From assembly GCF_015694345.1 (NCBI RefSeq), contig NZ_JADQDC010000005.1, positions 223,576 through 287,575 on the forward strand: a DNA stretch of 64,000 bases. Reading direction: 5' to 3'. Below, in pieces: positions 8,009 to 19,425 of this stretch. Position numbers and translations under genes: made by a program. Positions within the stretch are counted from its first letter, which is position 1; every line of letters starts with the position of its first letter. The notes beneath the pieces are model-generated. The model was not told the DNA's origin. It was given only the letters and a program-made list of their open reading frames with translations, and did no database searches. This stretch comes from Novosphingobium jiangmenense (GTDB lineage Bacteria; Pseudomonadota; Alphaproteobacteria; Sphingomonadales; Sphingomonadaceae).

Positions 8009-9397
8009 TCACAGGGGATTATCGAGCTTGATCACTTCCTCGTTGCTCTTGCGCTGCGTGGTGTGCAGCTGGCGCGGCTGGGCGAAGCTGGCCAGCACCG
8101 GCGCATCGCGGCCGTAGATGTCCGGGAACGAGCGCAGCATGCCGGTCACGTCACGCGCCACGGTGAAGTAGGTAAGGTAGACCGGGAACGTCTTGGTCAT
8201 CGGCACCTTGGTGTAGACCTTCGAGGTGTGCGCCGTGACGGCATCGTCCGGCGTGATCCCCGCGCCGAGAATCGCCATGGTCATCGCCAGTTCGGTCGCC
8301 CGCTCCACGCGCACGCAACCATGGCTGAGCGCGCGGGTCGGCAGGTTGAACAGATTGCGGTTGGGCGTGTCGTGCAGGAAGATCGCATGCTCGTTGGGCA
8401 TGTCGAGCTTCATGCGGCCCAGCGAGTTGGTGTCGCCCGGCTGCTGCACGACATAGATCGTGCCGTCCGCCGCCTTGGTCACCTTGTAGCCCTCGCGCTC
8501 GGCCTGCTTGGGGTTGTTCACCAGGCGCGCGCCCAGCCCTTCGCCGACGACGATCGACTGCGGCACGGTCCAGGTCGGATTGAAGATCACGCCCTCGACC
8601 GTCTCGGCCAGCTGCGGCGTCGCGGTCTTGCCCGGCTTGCCGACGATGACCTTGTAGGTGCTGATGATCTTGTTGCGCACCGTCAGCCGCAGCATCTGCT
8701 CGGGCACGTTGGCCAGCAGGTACTGAGTGCCAAGGTCACGCGCCAGCCAGCGCCAGCGGTCCATGTTGGCGCGGATCAGTGCGGCCTGCTTGGGCGTCTG
8801 CGCCTTGGGCAGCGCGGCCTTGAGCGCCGCGTAATCCGGCACGGTCGGCAGCAGGGCCATCAGCGCGCCCTTCACATCATGCCGGAGCAGGGCGTCGGCC
8901 AGAATGATCGAAGTGGGGTTCACGTCCTGATCTGGGTCGACGGCAAACCACTGCACGCGCGCGGTCATCGGCGTGCGGCCATCGCGCAGGTCTTCGGCCA
9001 GCCAGCCGAACAGGCGCGTTGCGGTCTCGTCGAGAGCAGGGCCTTCGCCCTTGACGATGGCGGCCGACAGCACATCCGGCTGGTAATCGCGCGGGAACAG
9101 GCCTTCGGCACCAATGCCCTTGATCGTTGCCAGCAGGCTCTGCGCATCGCTCTGCGTCCAGTGCGGTGCGGGCACCGGCGGCAAGGCGTCTGCCGGAGCG
9201 GCAGCGGCGGCAACCGGAGCCGCAACGATCGGCGGCACGACTGGCGCAGGCTTGGCCTGCTTCGTCAGGTCCACCGGACCTGCAGACGTCGCAGTCTGCG
9301 CTGCCAGCGGCTGGGCTGCGATGGAAAGCGCCACGAACGCCACGCCAAACTTGCCGGAAAGGCCGGCACCAACGATCGCACGCTTCACGCTTTGCAT
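8009..9397 (-). CDS. L,D-transpeptidase, YcbB/LdtD type
   Basis: About 462 aa with a cleavable signal peptide (AQPLAAQ) and a Pro/Ala-rich linker to about residue 75. A peptidoglycan-binding-like helical region precedes the YkuD domain. The catalytic motif LSHGCVRV puts the nucleophile Cys near residue 361, with HxxP-type FLHDTPNRNLF just before. The enzyme makes 3-3 cross-links in peptidoglycan in the periplasm. ATG at 9397 has an AGGGA four bases upstream; in-frame codons further up do not look coding. It lies next to a second, unrelated L,D-transpeptidase-fold gene at 7178-7801. Confidence 0.93.
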   Translation of the reverse strand: MQSVKRAIVGAGLSGKFGVAFVALSIAAQPLAAQTATSAGPVDLTKQAKPAPVVPPIVAAPVAAAAAPADALPPVPAPHWTQSDAQSLLATIKGIGAEGLFPRDYQPDVLSAAIVKGEGPALDETATRLFGWLAEDLRDGRTPMTARVQWFAVDPDQDVNPTSIILADALLRHDVKGALMALLPTVPDYAALKAALPKAQTPKQAALIRANMDRWRWLARDLGTQYLLANVPEQMLRLTVRNKIISTYKVIVGKPGKTATPQLAETVEGVIFNPTWTVPQSIVVGEGLGARLVNNPKQAEREGYKVTKAADGTIYVVQQPGDTNSLGRMKLDMPNEHAIFLHDTPNRNLFNLPTRALSHGCVRVERATELAMTMAILGAGITPDDAVTAHTSKVYTKVPMTKTFPVYLTYFTVARDVTGMLRSFPDIYGRDAPVLASFAQPRQLHTTQRKSNEEVIKLDNPL

Positions 9398-9616
9398 TTC
9401 CCTGTTCACTCGCACCTGCAGGCGAAGATCGGAGCAAGGCGCCCGTAACTCCACCGGTATCGTCCTGCCCCAAGGCCCGATGACGATCAAGCCATCGCAC
9501 CATTGAACTTCGCCATTTGGGCAGACCATCGAACATCCGGCCTTTCTGGAGGCTGAATTGGGCGCTCGCCGCACAAGATGGTTTCAAGTCGCAACCAGTT
9601 TGCCTATGGCACCGTG

Positions 9617-10507
9617 ATGAACGACGTGCGCTTTCCCCTGTTCCCCGTACTGGCCGCATTGCTTGGTCTGGCGTTGTTCTCCGTGATGGACGGGGTCATG
9701 AAGGCGGCCTCTATCGCGGTCGGCGCCTATGCGGCCATGTGCTGGCGCGGGCTGGCTGGTTCCTTGCTGATGCTGCCGCTGTGGCTCTGGCGTGGACAGG
9801 GATGGCCTCCCGCGAGCACGCTCAAGGTCCACGTGCTGCGCGGTACCGTCGCCTCGACCATGGCGGTCCTGTTCTTCTATGGCATCGTCCGGCTACCGCT
9901 GGCCGAAGGCATTGCCCTGTCGTTCATCGCCCCGCTGATCGCGCTCTATCTCGCCGCGATCCTTCTTGGCGAGAAGGTGCGCCCCGCAGCCATCGGCGGC
10001 TCGCTTCTCGCGCTGGCGGGCGTCGCGGTCATTGCCGGTGGGCAGTTGAACGGTCCGTCCGATGCCGAAGCCGTCAAAGGTCTTGTCGCCACACTGATAT
10101 CGGCCGTTCTCTATGCCTGGAACCTCGTGCTGCAACGCCAGCAGGCGCTGCTGGCCAAGCCTGAGGAAGTCGCCTTCTTCCAGGCCCTCGTCCAGTTCGG
10201 CTTCCTTGGGCTCGGCGCGTGGTGGTTTGCCCCGCTCCCCAGCGCATCGGTGTGGGGACTGCTGGTCATCTCCGCGATCCTCTCGGCCGCATCGCTGATG
10301 CTGTTGAGCTGGGCCTATGGCCGGGCGGAAGCGCAAGTGCTGGTTCCGCTCGAATACACCGCGTTCATCTGGGCAGCCATCGTCGGCTGGATCGCCTTTT
10401 CCGAACCGGTCACGCCGACCATGCTGATCGGCGTTGCCCTGATCGTGGCTGGCTGTCTCCAGGCCACGCGCAAGGCCCCACCAGTGACTGCAACCACTGC
10501 GCCATGA
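9617..10507 (+). CDS. EamA/DMT family transporter
   Basis: About 296 aa of almost entirely hydrophobic sequence giving some ten membrane helices in two EamA repeats. The first repeat holds LFSVMDGVMKAASIAVGAYAAMCWRG and the second ALLSWAYGRAEAQVLVPLEYTAFIWA. Both patterns match drug/metabolite exporters of the RhaT/EamA group. The substrate is unknown. The start is uncertain: ATG 9617 lies directly before the first helix, but an in-frame ATG at 9578 would add 13 residues, and neither has a good ribosome site. Confidence 0.85.
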   Translation: MNDVRFPLFPVLAALLGLALFSVMDGVMKAASIAVGAYAAMCWRGLAGSLLMLPLWLWRGQGWPPASTLKVHVLRGTVASTMAVLFFYGIVRLPLAEGIALSFIAPLIALYLAAILLGEKVRPAAIGGSLLALAGVAVIAGGQLNGPSDAEAVKGLVATLISAVLYAWNLVLQRQQALLAKPEEVAFFQALVQFGFLGLGAWWFAPLPSASVWGLLVISAILSAASLMLLSWAYGRAEAQVLVPLEYTAFIWAAIVGWIAFSEPVTPTMLIGVALIVAGCLQATRKAPPVTATTAP

Positions 10508-10742
10508 CCAGATTGGCCGGACGCTCTTGCTATTGAAAATCAATAAGCGGAATTCGACGCGATTCCCGCCGTGCTGGCAAGATTTGCGCCCTTCCCGCCC
10601 TTGACGCAGGTGCGCTTTGCGCGCATCGCCCTCTCGCTTTCAGGCCGTAACTTGCCGCGCCGCCACGGGCCTTTGGTCCTAGAGCGATTCCCCGCGTGGC
10701 ACCGTACAGCAACGGCCGCGACAGGAGGGAAGACGCAAAGCC

Positions 10743-13415
<2,673 letters not shown>

Positions 13416-13437
13416 GAGGCGGCTTCATGCCAAAGAG

Positions 13438-13475
13438 AAAGGGCGCGGCGGACACAAGGTCCCCGCGCCCTTTTC
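13438..13475 (+). terminator. Rho-independent terminator after acnA
   Basis: An 11-bp stem aaagggcgcgg / ccgcgcccttt with a 13-nt loop is followed by a T-rich tract (ttttcttt). It lies 22 nt after the acnA stop and would end its transcript. Confidence 0.85.
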
Positions 13476-13507
13476 TTTGCGACTTGAATTCACTCACCAC
13501 CCCTGTT

Positions 13508-13593
13508 CGTCATTGCGAGGAGGCGCAGCCGACGAAGCAATCCAGAGCGTGGTGCAGGACGCTCTGGATTGCTTCGCTACGCTCGCAATGACG
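13508..13593. repeat. REP-like intergenic palindrome
   Basis: Near-perfect inverted repeat: the left arm cgtcattgcgag plus cgaagcaatccagagcg is mirrored by cgctctggattgcttcg plus ctcgcaatgacg. The total span is 86 nt. This motif family (cattgcgag...aagcaatcc) is widespread between genes in Alphaproteobacteria and is usually non-coding. It sits between acnA and the convergent ThiF-family gene, after the acnA terminator. Confidence 0.85.
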
Positions 13594-13633
13594 CTCGAGA
13601 GTGTTGGCGAGGGAACGTCGCCAACAGCCCACC

Positions 13634-14401
13634 TCAGGGACGAGAACCACACCCGTTGCACTCCGGGTCACGGGCGATGCGCATCGTACGCAGCGAGGGT
13701 TTAAGACCGTCCATGACGTGCAATTGCCCCCACTGCGGATCGCCCAGCGTCGAGACGCCCTCCAGCAGCACGCGCATCGCCGCCATTGCCCCGAAAGCCC
13801 CGACCATGCCGACCATGGCGCCCAGCACGCCGAGATCGGCGCAAGTGTCGCAATCCTCGGCATCGAAGGCATCGCCGACGAAACAGCGGTAGCAAGCCTG
13901 TCCCTCGCGGTGCCCGGCAAAGTTCGCGACCTGCCCCTGAAACCGCCCCAGCGCCGCGCTGGTCAGCGGCACGCCCGCCTTCACGCAAGCATCGGAGACA
14001 GCAAGCCGCGTGGCGAAGTTGTCGCAGCCGTCCAGCACCACGTCGGCTCCGGCGATCAGGCTTGCAGCGTTGTCTCGGTTGATGCGCAGGACGTGCGCCG
14101 AAACCTCCAGCGCCTGGTCGAACGCCCGCACCCAGTCCGCTGCCGCCTCGGCCTTCGCCTTGCCGATGTCAGCCTCGCCGTAGATCGTCTGGCGCTGCAG
14201 ATTGCTCGCCTCGACCACATCGTCATCGACCAGCGTCAGCCGCCCGACGCCTGCTCCGGCAAGATATTGCAAGGCGGGCGAGCCGATGCCGCCCATGCCG
14301 ATCAGCACGACATGGCTCTGCGCCAGTTTCGCCTGCCCCATCGCGCCCACTTCGGGCAGGACGATATGGCGGGCGAAGCGATCGAGGCGGTCTGGCGTCA
14401 T
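13634..14401 (-). CDS. ThiF/MoeB/HesA family adenylyltransferase (E1-like)
   Basis: 255 aa. ATP-dependent enzyme that adenylates the C-terminus of a ubiquitin-like sulfur carrier such as MoaD or ThiS. The Rossmann motif GMGGIGSPALQYLAGAGVG is near residues 35-53, followed by DDDVVEASNLQRQTIY. Two CxxC pairs, CYRC near 172 and CNGC near the C-terminus, match the structural zinc site of E. coli MoeB. There is no rhodanese domain, unlike MOCS3-type relatives. No moa or thi gene is adjacent, so MoeB versus ThiF cannot be decided; 255 aa and the zinc site favour MoeB. Confidence 0.88.
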   Translation of the reverse strand: MTPDRLDRFARHIVLPEVGAMGQAKLAQSHVVLIGMGGIGSPALQYLAGAGVGRLTLVDDDVVEASNLQRQTIYGEADIGKAKAEAAADWVRAFDQALEVSAHVLRINRDNAASLIAGADVVLDGCDNFATRLAVSDACVKAGVPLTSAALGRFQGQVANFAGHREGQACYRCFVGDAFDAEDCDTCADLGVLGAMVGMVGAFGAMAAMRVLLEGVSTLGDPQWGQLHVMDGLKPSLRTMRIARDPECNGCGSRP

Positions 14402-14430
14402 GCGACGCAGTTAGGGAAGAAAGGGAGGAA

Positions 14431-14585
14431 ATGCGAGGGGCTAACCCCTCGCGCTCCCGGGAATCGGCGTCTGGTCTATCCGAGGCGCCCCGACGAAGTC
14501 GGAATGATAGTGCCGCTTCGCGGATTGGCGAGGCCTAAACGTCCAGCGCCAACTCATGGGAGCGCGAGGGGTTAGCCCCTCGCAT
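14431..14585. repeat. 28-bp inverted repeat flanking 99 bp
   Basis: The arms at 14431-14458 and 14558-14585 are exact reverse complements over 28 nt. Each arm is itself largely a palindrome (core gcgaggggctaacccctcgc), so either arm alone can form a hairpin. The 99-nt interior continues the symmetry imperfectly (cggcgtctgg versus ccagcgcc) and contains the smaller dyads cgacgaagtcg and ccgcttcgcgg. No ORF is evident. It lies between the ThiF-family gene and the 3' end of dnaA. Confidence 0.85.
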
Positions 14586-14595
14586 CCCCTACTTC

Positions 14596-15984
14596 TTAGT
14601 CTTCCAGCTGCCGCAGCAGCGTCCGCACGTCGCCGTCCATGTCGGCATCGCGCGTGCGCAGTTCCTCGATCAGGCGCACGGCGTGAATCACCGTCGAGTG
14701 ATCGCGTCCGCCGAACTTGCGGCCGATCTCCGGGTAGGAGCGGGGGGTAAGCACCTTGGCGAGGTACATCGCCACCTGGCGCGGACGCACCACGGCGCGG
14801 GCGCGGCGCTTGGAGGCCATTTCCGTGCGGTCGACCCGGTAGAACTGGCAGACCGTGCGCTGGATCTCGTCTATGGTGATGCGGCGGCGATTGGCCGAGA
14901 GGATATCGGTCAGTTGCTCTTCGGCCAGCTGCAGCGACACCGGCTGCCCGGTCAGCTGAGCATAGGCGATCAGCTTGTTGAGGCCGCCTACCAGTTCGCG
15001 CACGTTGCGGTTGATCGTGCGGGCAAGGAACTCGATCACGTCCGCGGGCACCTGGGTGTTGCCGAAGCGGCCCAGGCGATGCTCGAGGATCTTGCGGCGC
15101 AGCTCGATGTCGGCGGGCTGGATGTCCGCGACCAGGCCCATCGACAGGCGCGAGAGCAGGCGCTGCTCGACGCCGTCCAGCGCCTGCGGCGCGCGGTCGG
15201 CCGCCACGACGAGGCGCTTGCCCGCGCTCATCAGCGCGTCGATCGTGTGGAGGAACTCCTCCTGCGTGCTGGCCTTGCCGATGATGAACTGGATATCGTC
15301 CACCAGCAGCATGTCGAAGCCGCGCAGGCGCGCCTTGAACTCGATCATCTCGTTAGAGCGCATGGCCTGGACGAACTCGATCATGAACCGCTCGGCCGAG
15401 CAGTAGAAGATGCGCGCACCGGGCTTGTTGGCGGCAAAGGCATGGCCGATGGCGTGGAGCAGGTGCGTCTTGCCCTGCCCGGTCGAGCCCTTGAGGTAAA
15501 GCGGCGAGAACTGCGGCGTTTCCACAGCGGCCATGCGCTGCGCGGCGTTGACGGCCAGCACGTTGGCGGAACCCGAAACGAACTCGGCGAAAGTAAGCGA
15601 AGGGTCGAGACCGGACAGCGCCGAATCCAGCATAGCCGGCGCGGCATGGACCGGAGCACGCGGGGCGATCGGCGCTTCGCCACCGACGCGCAGTTCGGGC
15701 ATCGAACGACGGCGCGGGTGCACGGTGATGCGCACCTGGCGCACTTCGGAACGCGCGATCTTCCAGGCCAGGCTCAGGCGATCGGCAAAGCGGTCTGCCA
15801 CCCAGTTTGCGGAGAACTCGGTCGGCAGGAACAGGTCCAGCGTGCCCGTCTCCTTGCAGAACGAACCCAGCTGAATCGGCTTGATCCACTGCGCATGGAG
15901 CTGCGGCCCCAGGTCCTTCTTGAGACCCTGGCTGATGTCGGCCCAGTCTGCTGCCAGATCCAGCGCTTCCTGGTCCTCGATCAT
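14596..15984 (-). CDS. dnaA: Chromosomal replication initiator DnaA
   Basis: About 462 aa. Binds DnaA boxes at the origin and melts DNA to start replication. Domain I spans about residues 1-90, a short linker carries a PRAPVHAAPA stretch, and the AAA+ domain has Walker A GSTGQGKTHL near 165 and Walker B MLLVDDIQF near 224. The C-terminal helix-turn-helix has the DnaA signature GGRDHSTVIHAVR near 425. The start MIEDQEALDL fits the family; 44 upstream in-frame codons look non-coding. It follows rpsT on the same strand, an arrangement common in Alphaproteobacteria. Confidence 0.98.
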   Translation of the reverse strand: MIEDQEALDLAADWADISQGLKKDLGPQLHAQWIKPIQLGSFCKETGTLDLFLPTEFSANWVADRFADRLSLAWKIARSEVRQVRITVHPRRRSMPELRVGGEAPIAPRAPVHAAPAMLDSALSGLDPSLTFAEFVSGSANVLAVNAAQRMAAVETPQFSPLYLKGSTGQGKTHLLHAIGHAFAANKPGARIFYCSAERFMIEFVQAMRSNEMIEFKARLRGFDMLLVDDIQFIIGKASTQEEFLHTIDALMSAGKRLVVAADRAPQALDGVEQRLLSRLSMGLVADIQPADIELRRKILEHRLGRFGNTQVPADVIEFLARTINRNVRELVGGLNKLIAYAQLTGQPVSLQLAEEQLTDILSANRRRITIDEIQRTVCQFYRVDRTEMASKRRARAVVRPRQVAMYLAKVLTPRSYPEIGRKFGGRDHSTVIHAVRLIEELRTRDADMDGDVRTLLRQLED

Positions 15985-16439
15985 TGTACTGTCACGTCCC
16001 TTCCTGATGGCATTGTTCCGGTCGCCGTTGCTCCCGGCCCCCCCTGCGAAATCATCGATCTTCACGCGTCGCTGCCCCGACTTCCCTGCCCGCACGCTGT
16101 CCGGCACCAGGCACAATCAACCTGTCGCCCCGCCGCGCACCCGCGCGGCAGACCCCGTTCGAAGAATTTTAGTGACACCGATGAGCAGTGATTCCCGCCC
16201 CCGGTCCGCATTGTCTATTGGGGTTGGCCCCCCGGACGCAAGCAGGCACACCGCAAAAAAACTGAAATAAATGCCCTTGACTCGCGCTAACCCGCAGACT
16301 TGCATCAAACTACTGAAAAATAAGCACTTTTACTTATGCATTCGCCACAGTGATGCGAATCGCGAAGATTCCGTGACTTGCTGCGACTGCACAATGTAAC
16401 AATGCGGAAGAGCGCGATCAGTAAACGCCACAAATGAAA
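15985..16439 (-). promoter_or_regulatory. dnaA upstream region, 455 nt without a gene
   Basis: No credible ORF is seen between dnaA and the rpsT terminator. The stretch 16160-16440 is clearly more A/T-rich than its surroundings. It contains three GANTC sites, at 16190-16194, 16357-16361 and 16367-16371, the last two 10 bp apart. GANTC is the target of the CcrM methyltransferase, which ties dnaA expression to the cell cycle in Caulobacter. A role here is inference. No TTATCCACA-type DnaA box was found, so I do not call it an origin. Confidence 0.45.
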
Positions 16440-16466
16440 ATGGCCGGCGAAATCATCGCCGACCAT
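16440..16466 (-). terminator. Terminator after rpsT
   Basis: On the minus strand an 11-bp stem atggtcggcga / tcgccggccat with a 5-nt loop is followed by tttt, 64 nt after the rpsT stop. It would separate rpsT from dnaA. On the plus strand the same hairpin is followed by gttcttttttt, so it could also act the other way. Confidence 0.75.
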
Positions 16467-16530
16467 GTTCTTTTTTTGTGCCGTTTCGGTGGGATCGTTC
16501 GCTGTCTGGCAGCGAATCGATCAGGCCGAA

Positions 16531-16791
16531 TCAGAGCGCGGCGACGCGCTTCGACAGGCGCGACATCTTGCGCGCAACGGTGTTCTTGTGGAGCACGCCA
16601 CGGGCAACGCCACGAGCCAGTTCAGGCTGGGCTTCCTTCAGCGCCGCAGCAGCAGCCGTCTTGTCGCCACCGGCCAGCGCGGTCTCGACCTTCTTGACGA
16701 AGGTGCGGATGCGCGAAAGGCGGTTGCCGTTGATTTCGGCGCGACGTTCATTGCGACGGATACGCTTGCGGGCTTGCGGCGTGTTGGCCAT
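16531..16791 (-). CDS. rpsT: 30S ribosomal protein S20
   Basis: 86 aa, very basic, starting [21 protein letters not shown], which is the standard S20 N-terminus, and ending with [17 protein letters not shown]. Primary rRNA-binding protein at the bottom of the 30S body. The ATG has a good AGGAAG ribosome site. It stands upstream of dnaA on the same strand with a terminator and a 455-nt leader between. Confidence 0.98.
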   Translation of the reverse strand: MANTPQARKRIRRNERRAEINGNRLSRIRTFVKKVETALAGGDKTAAAAALKEAQPELARGVARGVLHKNTVARKMSRLSKRVAAL

Positions 16792-16904
16792 GGTCTTCCT
16801 GTTTCTCGTGCCTTGGCGGGCGCCAGGAGCGACCGCGTGAATCTCATCCAGTGACGGAAAGTCCCGTCGGAAAGCGCGCCCCTTAACCGTGGACGCCCGA
16901 ATCG

Positions 16905-18299
16905 TCAACAGATTCGGCGCAACTCCACCCTCAAGCCGTCACGCGGCTTCGGGATCGGCCAGGCCTGCCATTGCGGCTCGGCTCCCGGAGCCATCCGCAC
17001 CTCGAATCGCGTCAGGATGTGGTTGGCCAGCAGCTTGACCTGCATGTAGGCAAAATGGAGTCCCAGGCACATGTGCGCGCCGCCGCCGAACGGCACCCAG
17101 GCGTACTTGTGCCGCGCCGCCACCTTGTCAGCCGTGAAGCGCATCGGATCGAACACTTCGGGCTGCTCCCAGTGCGCCGGATCGGCATGGACCGCCGCCG
17201 GGCTGATCCCGATCGGCGTGCCGGCCGGAATGTCGTAGCCGCCGAAGCGGAAGTCGCGCAGCGCCCGGCGTGGCATGTTCGGCACCAGAGGCATGAAGCG
17301 CAGCGCCTCCTTGAAGGCCATCTCGGTCAGTTCCATCCGCCCGAGATCCTCGTAGGCGAGCGGCAGCCCGTCTCCGCCGGTCACCGCACGCGCCTCGGCC
17401 CGCAGCCGATCCTGCCAGCCGGGATTCTTGGCCAGCTGCCAGAACAGCACCGTGGCCGAGGAAGTGATCGTATCGTGCGCCGCCATCATCAGGAAGATCA
17501 TGTGGTCGACCACCACGTCCTCCGGCAGCAGCGAGCCGTCGTCGCGCGTGGCGAGCGCAAACTGGCTGAACATGTCCTGCCCGGGATTGGCCCGCCGCTC
17601 CCGCACCAGCTTGCCGAAGTATTCGACCATCAGCCGCCGCCCGGCCACGCCCTTGCCCATCTTGGTGAACGGGAGCGGCTTGCGCACCACGCCGACCGAG
17701 GCCTGCACCATGTCGACAAAGGCCTTGTTCAGCCGGTCCGCCTCGGCCCCCAGCGGCAGGCCCAGAAAGCTCGACGCCGCCGTATCCAGCGTCAGCGCCT
17801 TGATCGCGTCATAGAAGCGCATGGAGCCACCCCAGCCGTCCATCGCCGAGGCAATGCCGGTGTTCAGAACCGAGCAGTATGCGCGCATGGGTTCGGGCTT
17901 GAACGCGATCGACAGAGCGCGCCGGTCCACCCGGTGCGCCTCGAAATCCATCAGCATCAGCCCGCGCGGGAACAGCAGGTTGAGCACCGGTCCCCAGCCC
18001 TGCTCGTTCGAGAACAGCTTGTCGCGATCGAACAGCACGAGTTCATTGGCATCCGCGCCGATCAGGTTGACCCCGCGCCGCCCGAAGCTGCGCGTCCGGA
18101 ACACCGGACCATAAGTGTCGACCATGCGCTTCTGGAAGCCGAGCGGATCGGCCAGCTGCATCAGCGTCGTGCCGAGCACCGGCCAGCCGTCTTCGCCCGG
18201 AATATGGTCGAGCTTGTGATCGCCGCCGAGCCTTACCCAGTGCGGATTGCCCCGCTCGGTATGCAGGTCTGCCCTCGCTTCAGACGCAAGAGTGGCCAT
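16905..18299 (-). CDS. Cytochrome P450
   Basis: About 464 aa, soluble (no membrane anchor). The oxygen-activating I-helix motif reads [10 protein letters not shown] near residue 271, the K-helix ExxR is KEALRFMP near 330, and the haem loop [14 protein letters not shown] places the axial Cys near 409. The opening [14 protein letters not shown] and an early YGPVFRT resemble the CYP120/CYP26-like group, suggesting a hydrophobic (fatty-acid, terpenoid or retinoid-like) substrate; this is inference. ATG 18299 has GGGAG 8 nt upstream. No redox partner is adjacent; the next gene upstream is the haem-synthesis gene hemH. Confidence 0.93.
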   Translation of the reverse strand: MATLASEARADLHTERGNPHWVRLGGDHKLDHIPGEDGWPVLGTTLMQLADPLGFQKRMVDTYGPVFRTRSFGRRGVNLIGADANELVLFDRDKLFSNEQGWGPVLNLLFPRGLMLMDFEAHRVDRRALSIAFKPEPMRAYCSVLNTGIASAMDGWGGSMRFYDAIKALTLDTAASSFLGLPLGAEADRLNKAFVDMVQASVGVVRKPLPFTKMGKGVAGRRLMVEYFGKLVRERRANPGQDMFSQFALATRDDGSLLPEDVVVDHMIFLMMAAHDTITSSATVLFWQLAKNPGWQDRLRAEARAVTGGDGLPLAYEDLGRMELTEMAFKEALRFMPLVPNMPRRALRDFRFGGYDIPAGTPIGISPAAVHADPAHWEQPEVFDPMRFTADKVAARHKYAWVPFGGGAHMCLGLHFAYMQVKLLANHILTRFEVRMAPGAEPQWQAWPIPKPRDGLRVELRRIC

Positions 18300-18391
18300 G
18301 TAATCTCCCGGCTCCATGATTTAACCGGGCAATTAACATGCCTGTCAGCAGTGGCCAAGAGCCTTGTTGCCCCAAGGCTAAATCCAGCCAG

Positions 18392-19405
18392 CTAGATCCA
18401 GCCTGCAAGTTCGCGCCGTGTCATTGCCTCCAGCAAGTCCATCCCCGCCTCCCCGGCATTGAGGCATTCGAGCGCCGCAAAGTGCGTGCCTCCCGCCGCC
18501 TCGAAGTCTTCCTTGCCCCGGATCGCCAGTTCCTCGAGCGTCTCGAGGCAGTCGGCCGAAAAGCCCGGCGCCGCGATCACCACGCGCCTGGTACCCTTCT
18601 CAGCCTCTACGGTCAGCACCGCGTCGGTCGCAGGCTCGAGCCACTTGGCCCGCCCGAAGCGCGACTGGAACGTCGTCACCAGCCGCAACCCCGGATGGCT
18701 CTGCGCAAAGCGCTCAGCCAGCAGGCGCGAGGTCTTCTGGCAGTGGCAGTGGTAGGGATCGCCAAGGTAGAGCGTGCGCTCGGGCATGCCGTGGTAGCTC
18801 AGCAGCAACAGCTCGGGATCGAAATCGAGCGCCTCCATCTGTCGCGTCATGTCGGCATGGAGCGCGCCGATATAGGCCGCATCGTCGTGATAGGGCGGCA
18901 ACGTACGCAAGGCCGGCAGGCGGCGGCGCTGCTTGATCCAGTCCGCCATGGCATCGAGCGCCGAAGCCGTCGTCGCGCCCGAATAGTGCGGATAGAGCGG
19001 CGCCACCAGAATGCGCTCGCACCCTGCCGCCACCAGCGCATCGAGCTCCTTGGCCATCGACGGCGACTGGTAGCGCATGGCATGGCGCACGATCGCGGCA
19101 TCGCCCAGCCGCTCTTGCAAGGCGCGGGCCTGCGCCTTGGTGATCGCGGCCAGCGGCGATCCGTCCTCGCTCCACACTTGGCTATAGGCATGAGCCGATT
19201 TCTTGGGCCGGGTGTTGAGGATGATCCCGCGCAGGATCGGCTGCCAGATCAGCCTGGGAATCTCCACCACGCGCGGGTCGGACAGGAACTCCTTCAGGTA
19301 GCGCTTGACCGAATCGACATCGGGCGCGTCGGGCGTGCCGAGGTTGACGACAAGCACGCCGACCTTGCCGGTAAGCACATTGGGGTGATCGGCAGGACGT
19401 TCCAT
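18392..19405 (-). CDS. hemH: Ferrochelatase HemH
   Basis: About 337 aa. Inserts Fe2+ into protoporphyrin IX, the last step of haem synthesis. The family motifs GVLVVNLGTPDAP, APLYPHYSGATTAS and LLLSYHGMPERTL (catalytic His near 203) are present. The downstream HCQKTSRLLAE and GFSADCLETLEE (catalytic Glu) are also canonical. ATG 19405 has AAGGA 4 nt upstream and fits the family; a TTG eight codons earlier is less likely. The start lies 20 nt after the stop of the molybdopterin-hydroxylase gene, so co-transcription is possible. Confidence 0.97.
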   Translation of the reverse strand: MERPADHPNVLTGKVGVLVVNLGTPDAPDVDSVKRYLKEFLSDPRVVEIPRLIWQPILRGIILNTRPKKSAHAYSQVWSEDGSPLAAITKAQARALQERLGDAAIVRHAMRYQSPSMAKELDALVAAGCERILVAPLYPHYSGATTASALDAMADWIKQRRRLPALRTLPPYHDDAAYIGALHADMTRQMEALDFDPELLLLSYHGMPERTLYLGDPYHCHCQKTSRLLAERFAQSHPGLRLVTTFQSRFGRAKWLEPATDAVLTVEAEKGTRRVVIAAPGFSADCLETLEELAIRGKEDFEAAGGTHFAALECLNAGEAGMDLLEAMTRRELAGWI

Positions 19406-19425
19406 TGCAATCCTTGGGGTGAGGC

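Noticed and set aside
7853..9448. A 531-codon open frame antisense to the YcbB-type transpeptidase
   Set aside because: No motifs; covers the gene with the LSHGCVRV active site on the other strand.
15985..16530. Possible replication origin next to dnaA
   Set aside because: No cluster of TTATCCACA-like boxes was found; in many Alphaproteobacteria the origin is not beside dnaA.
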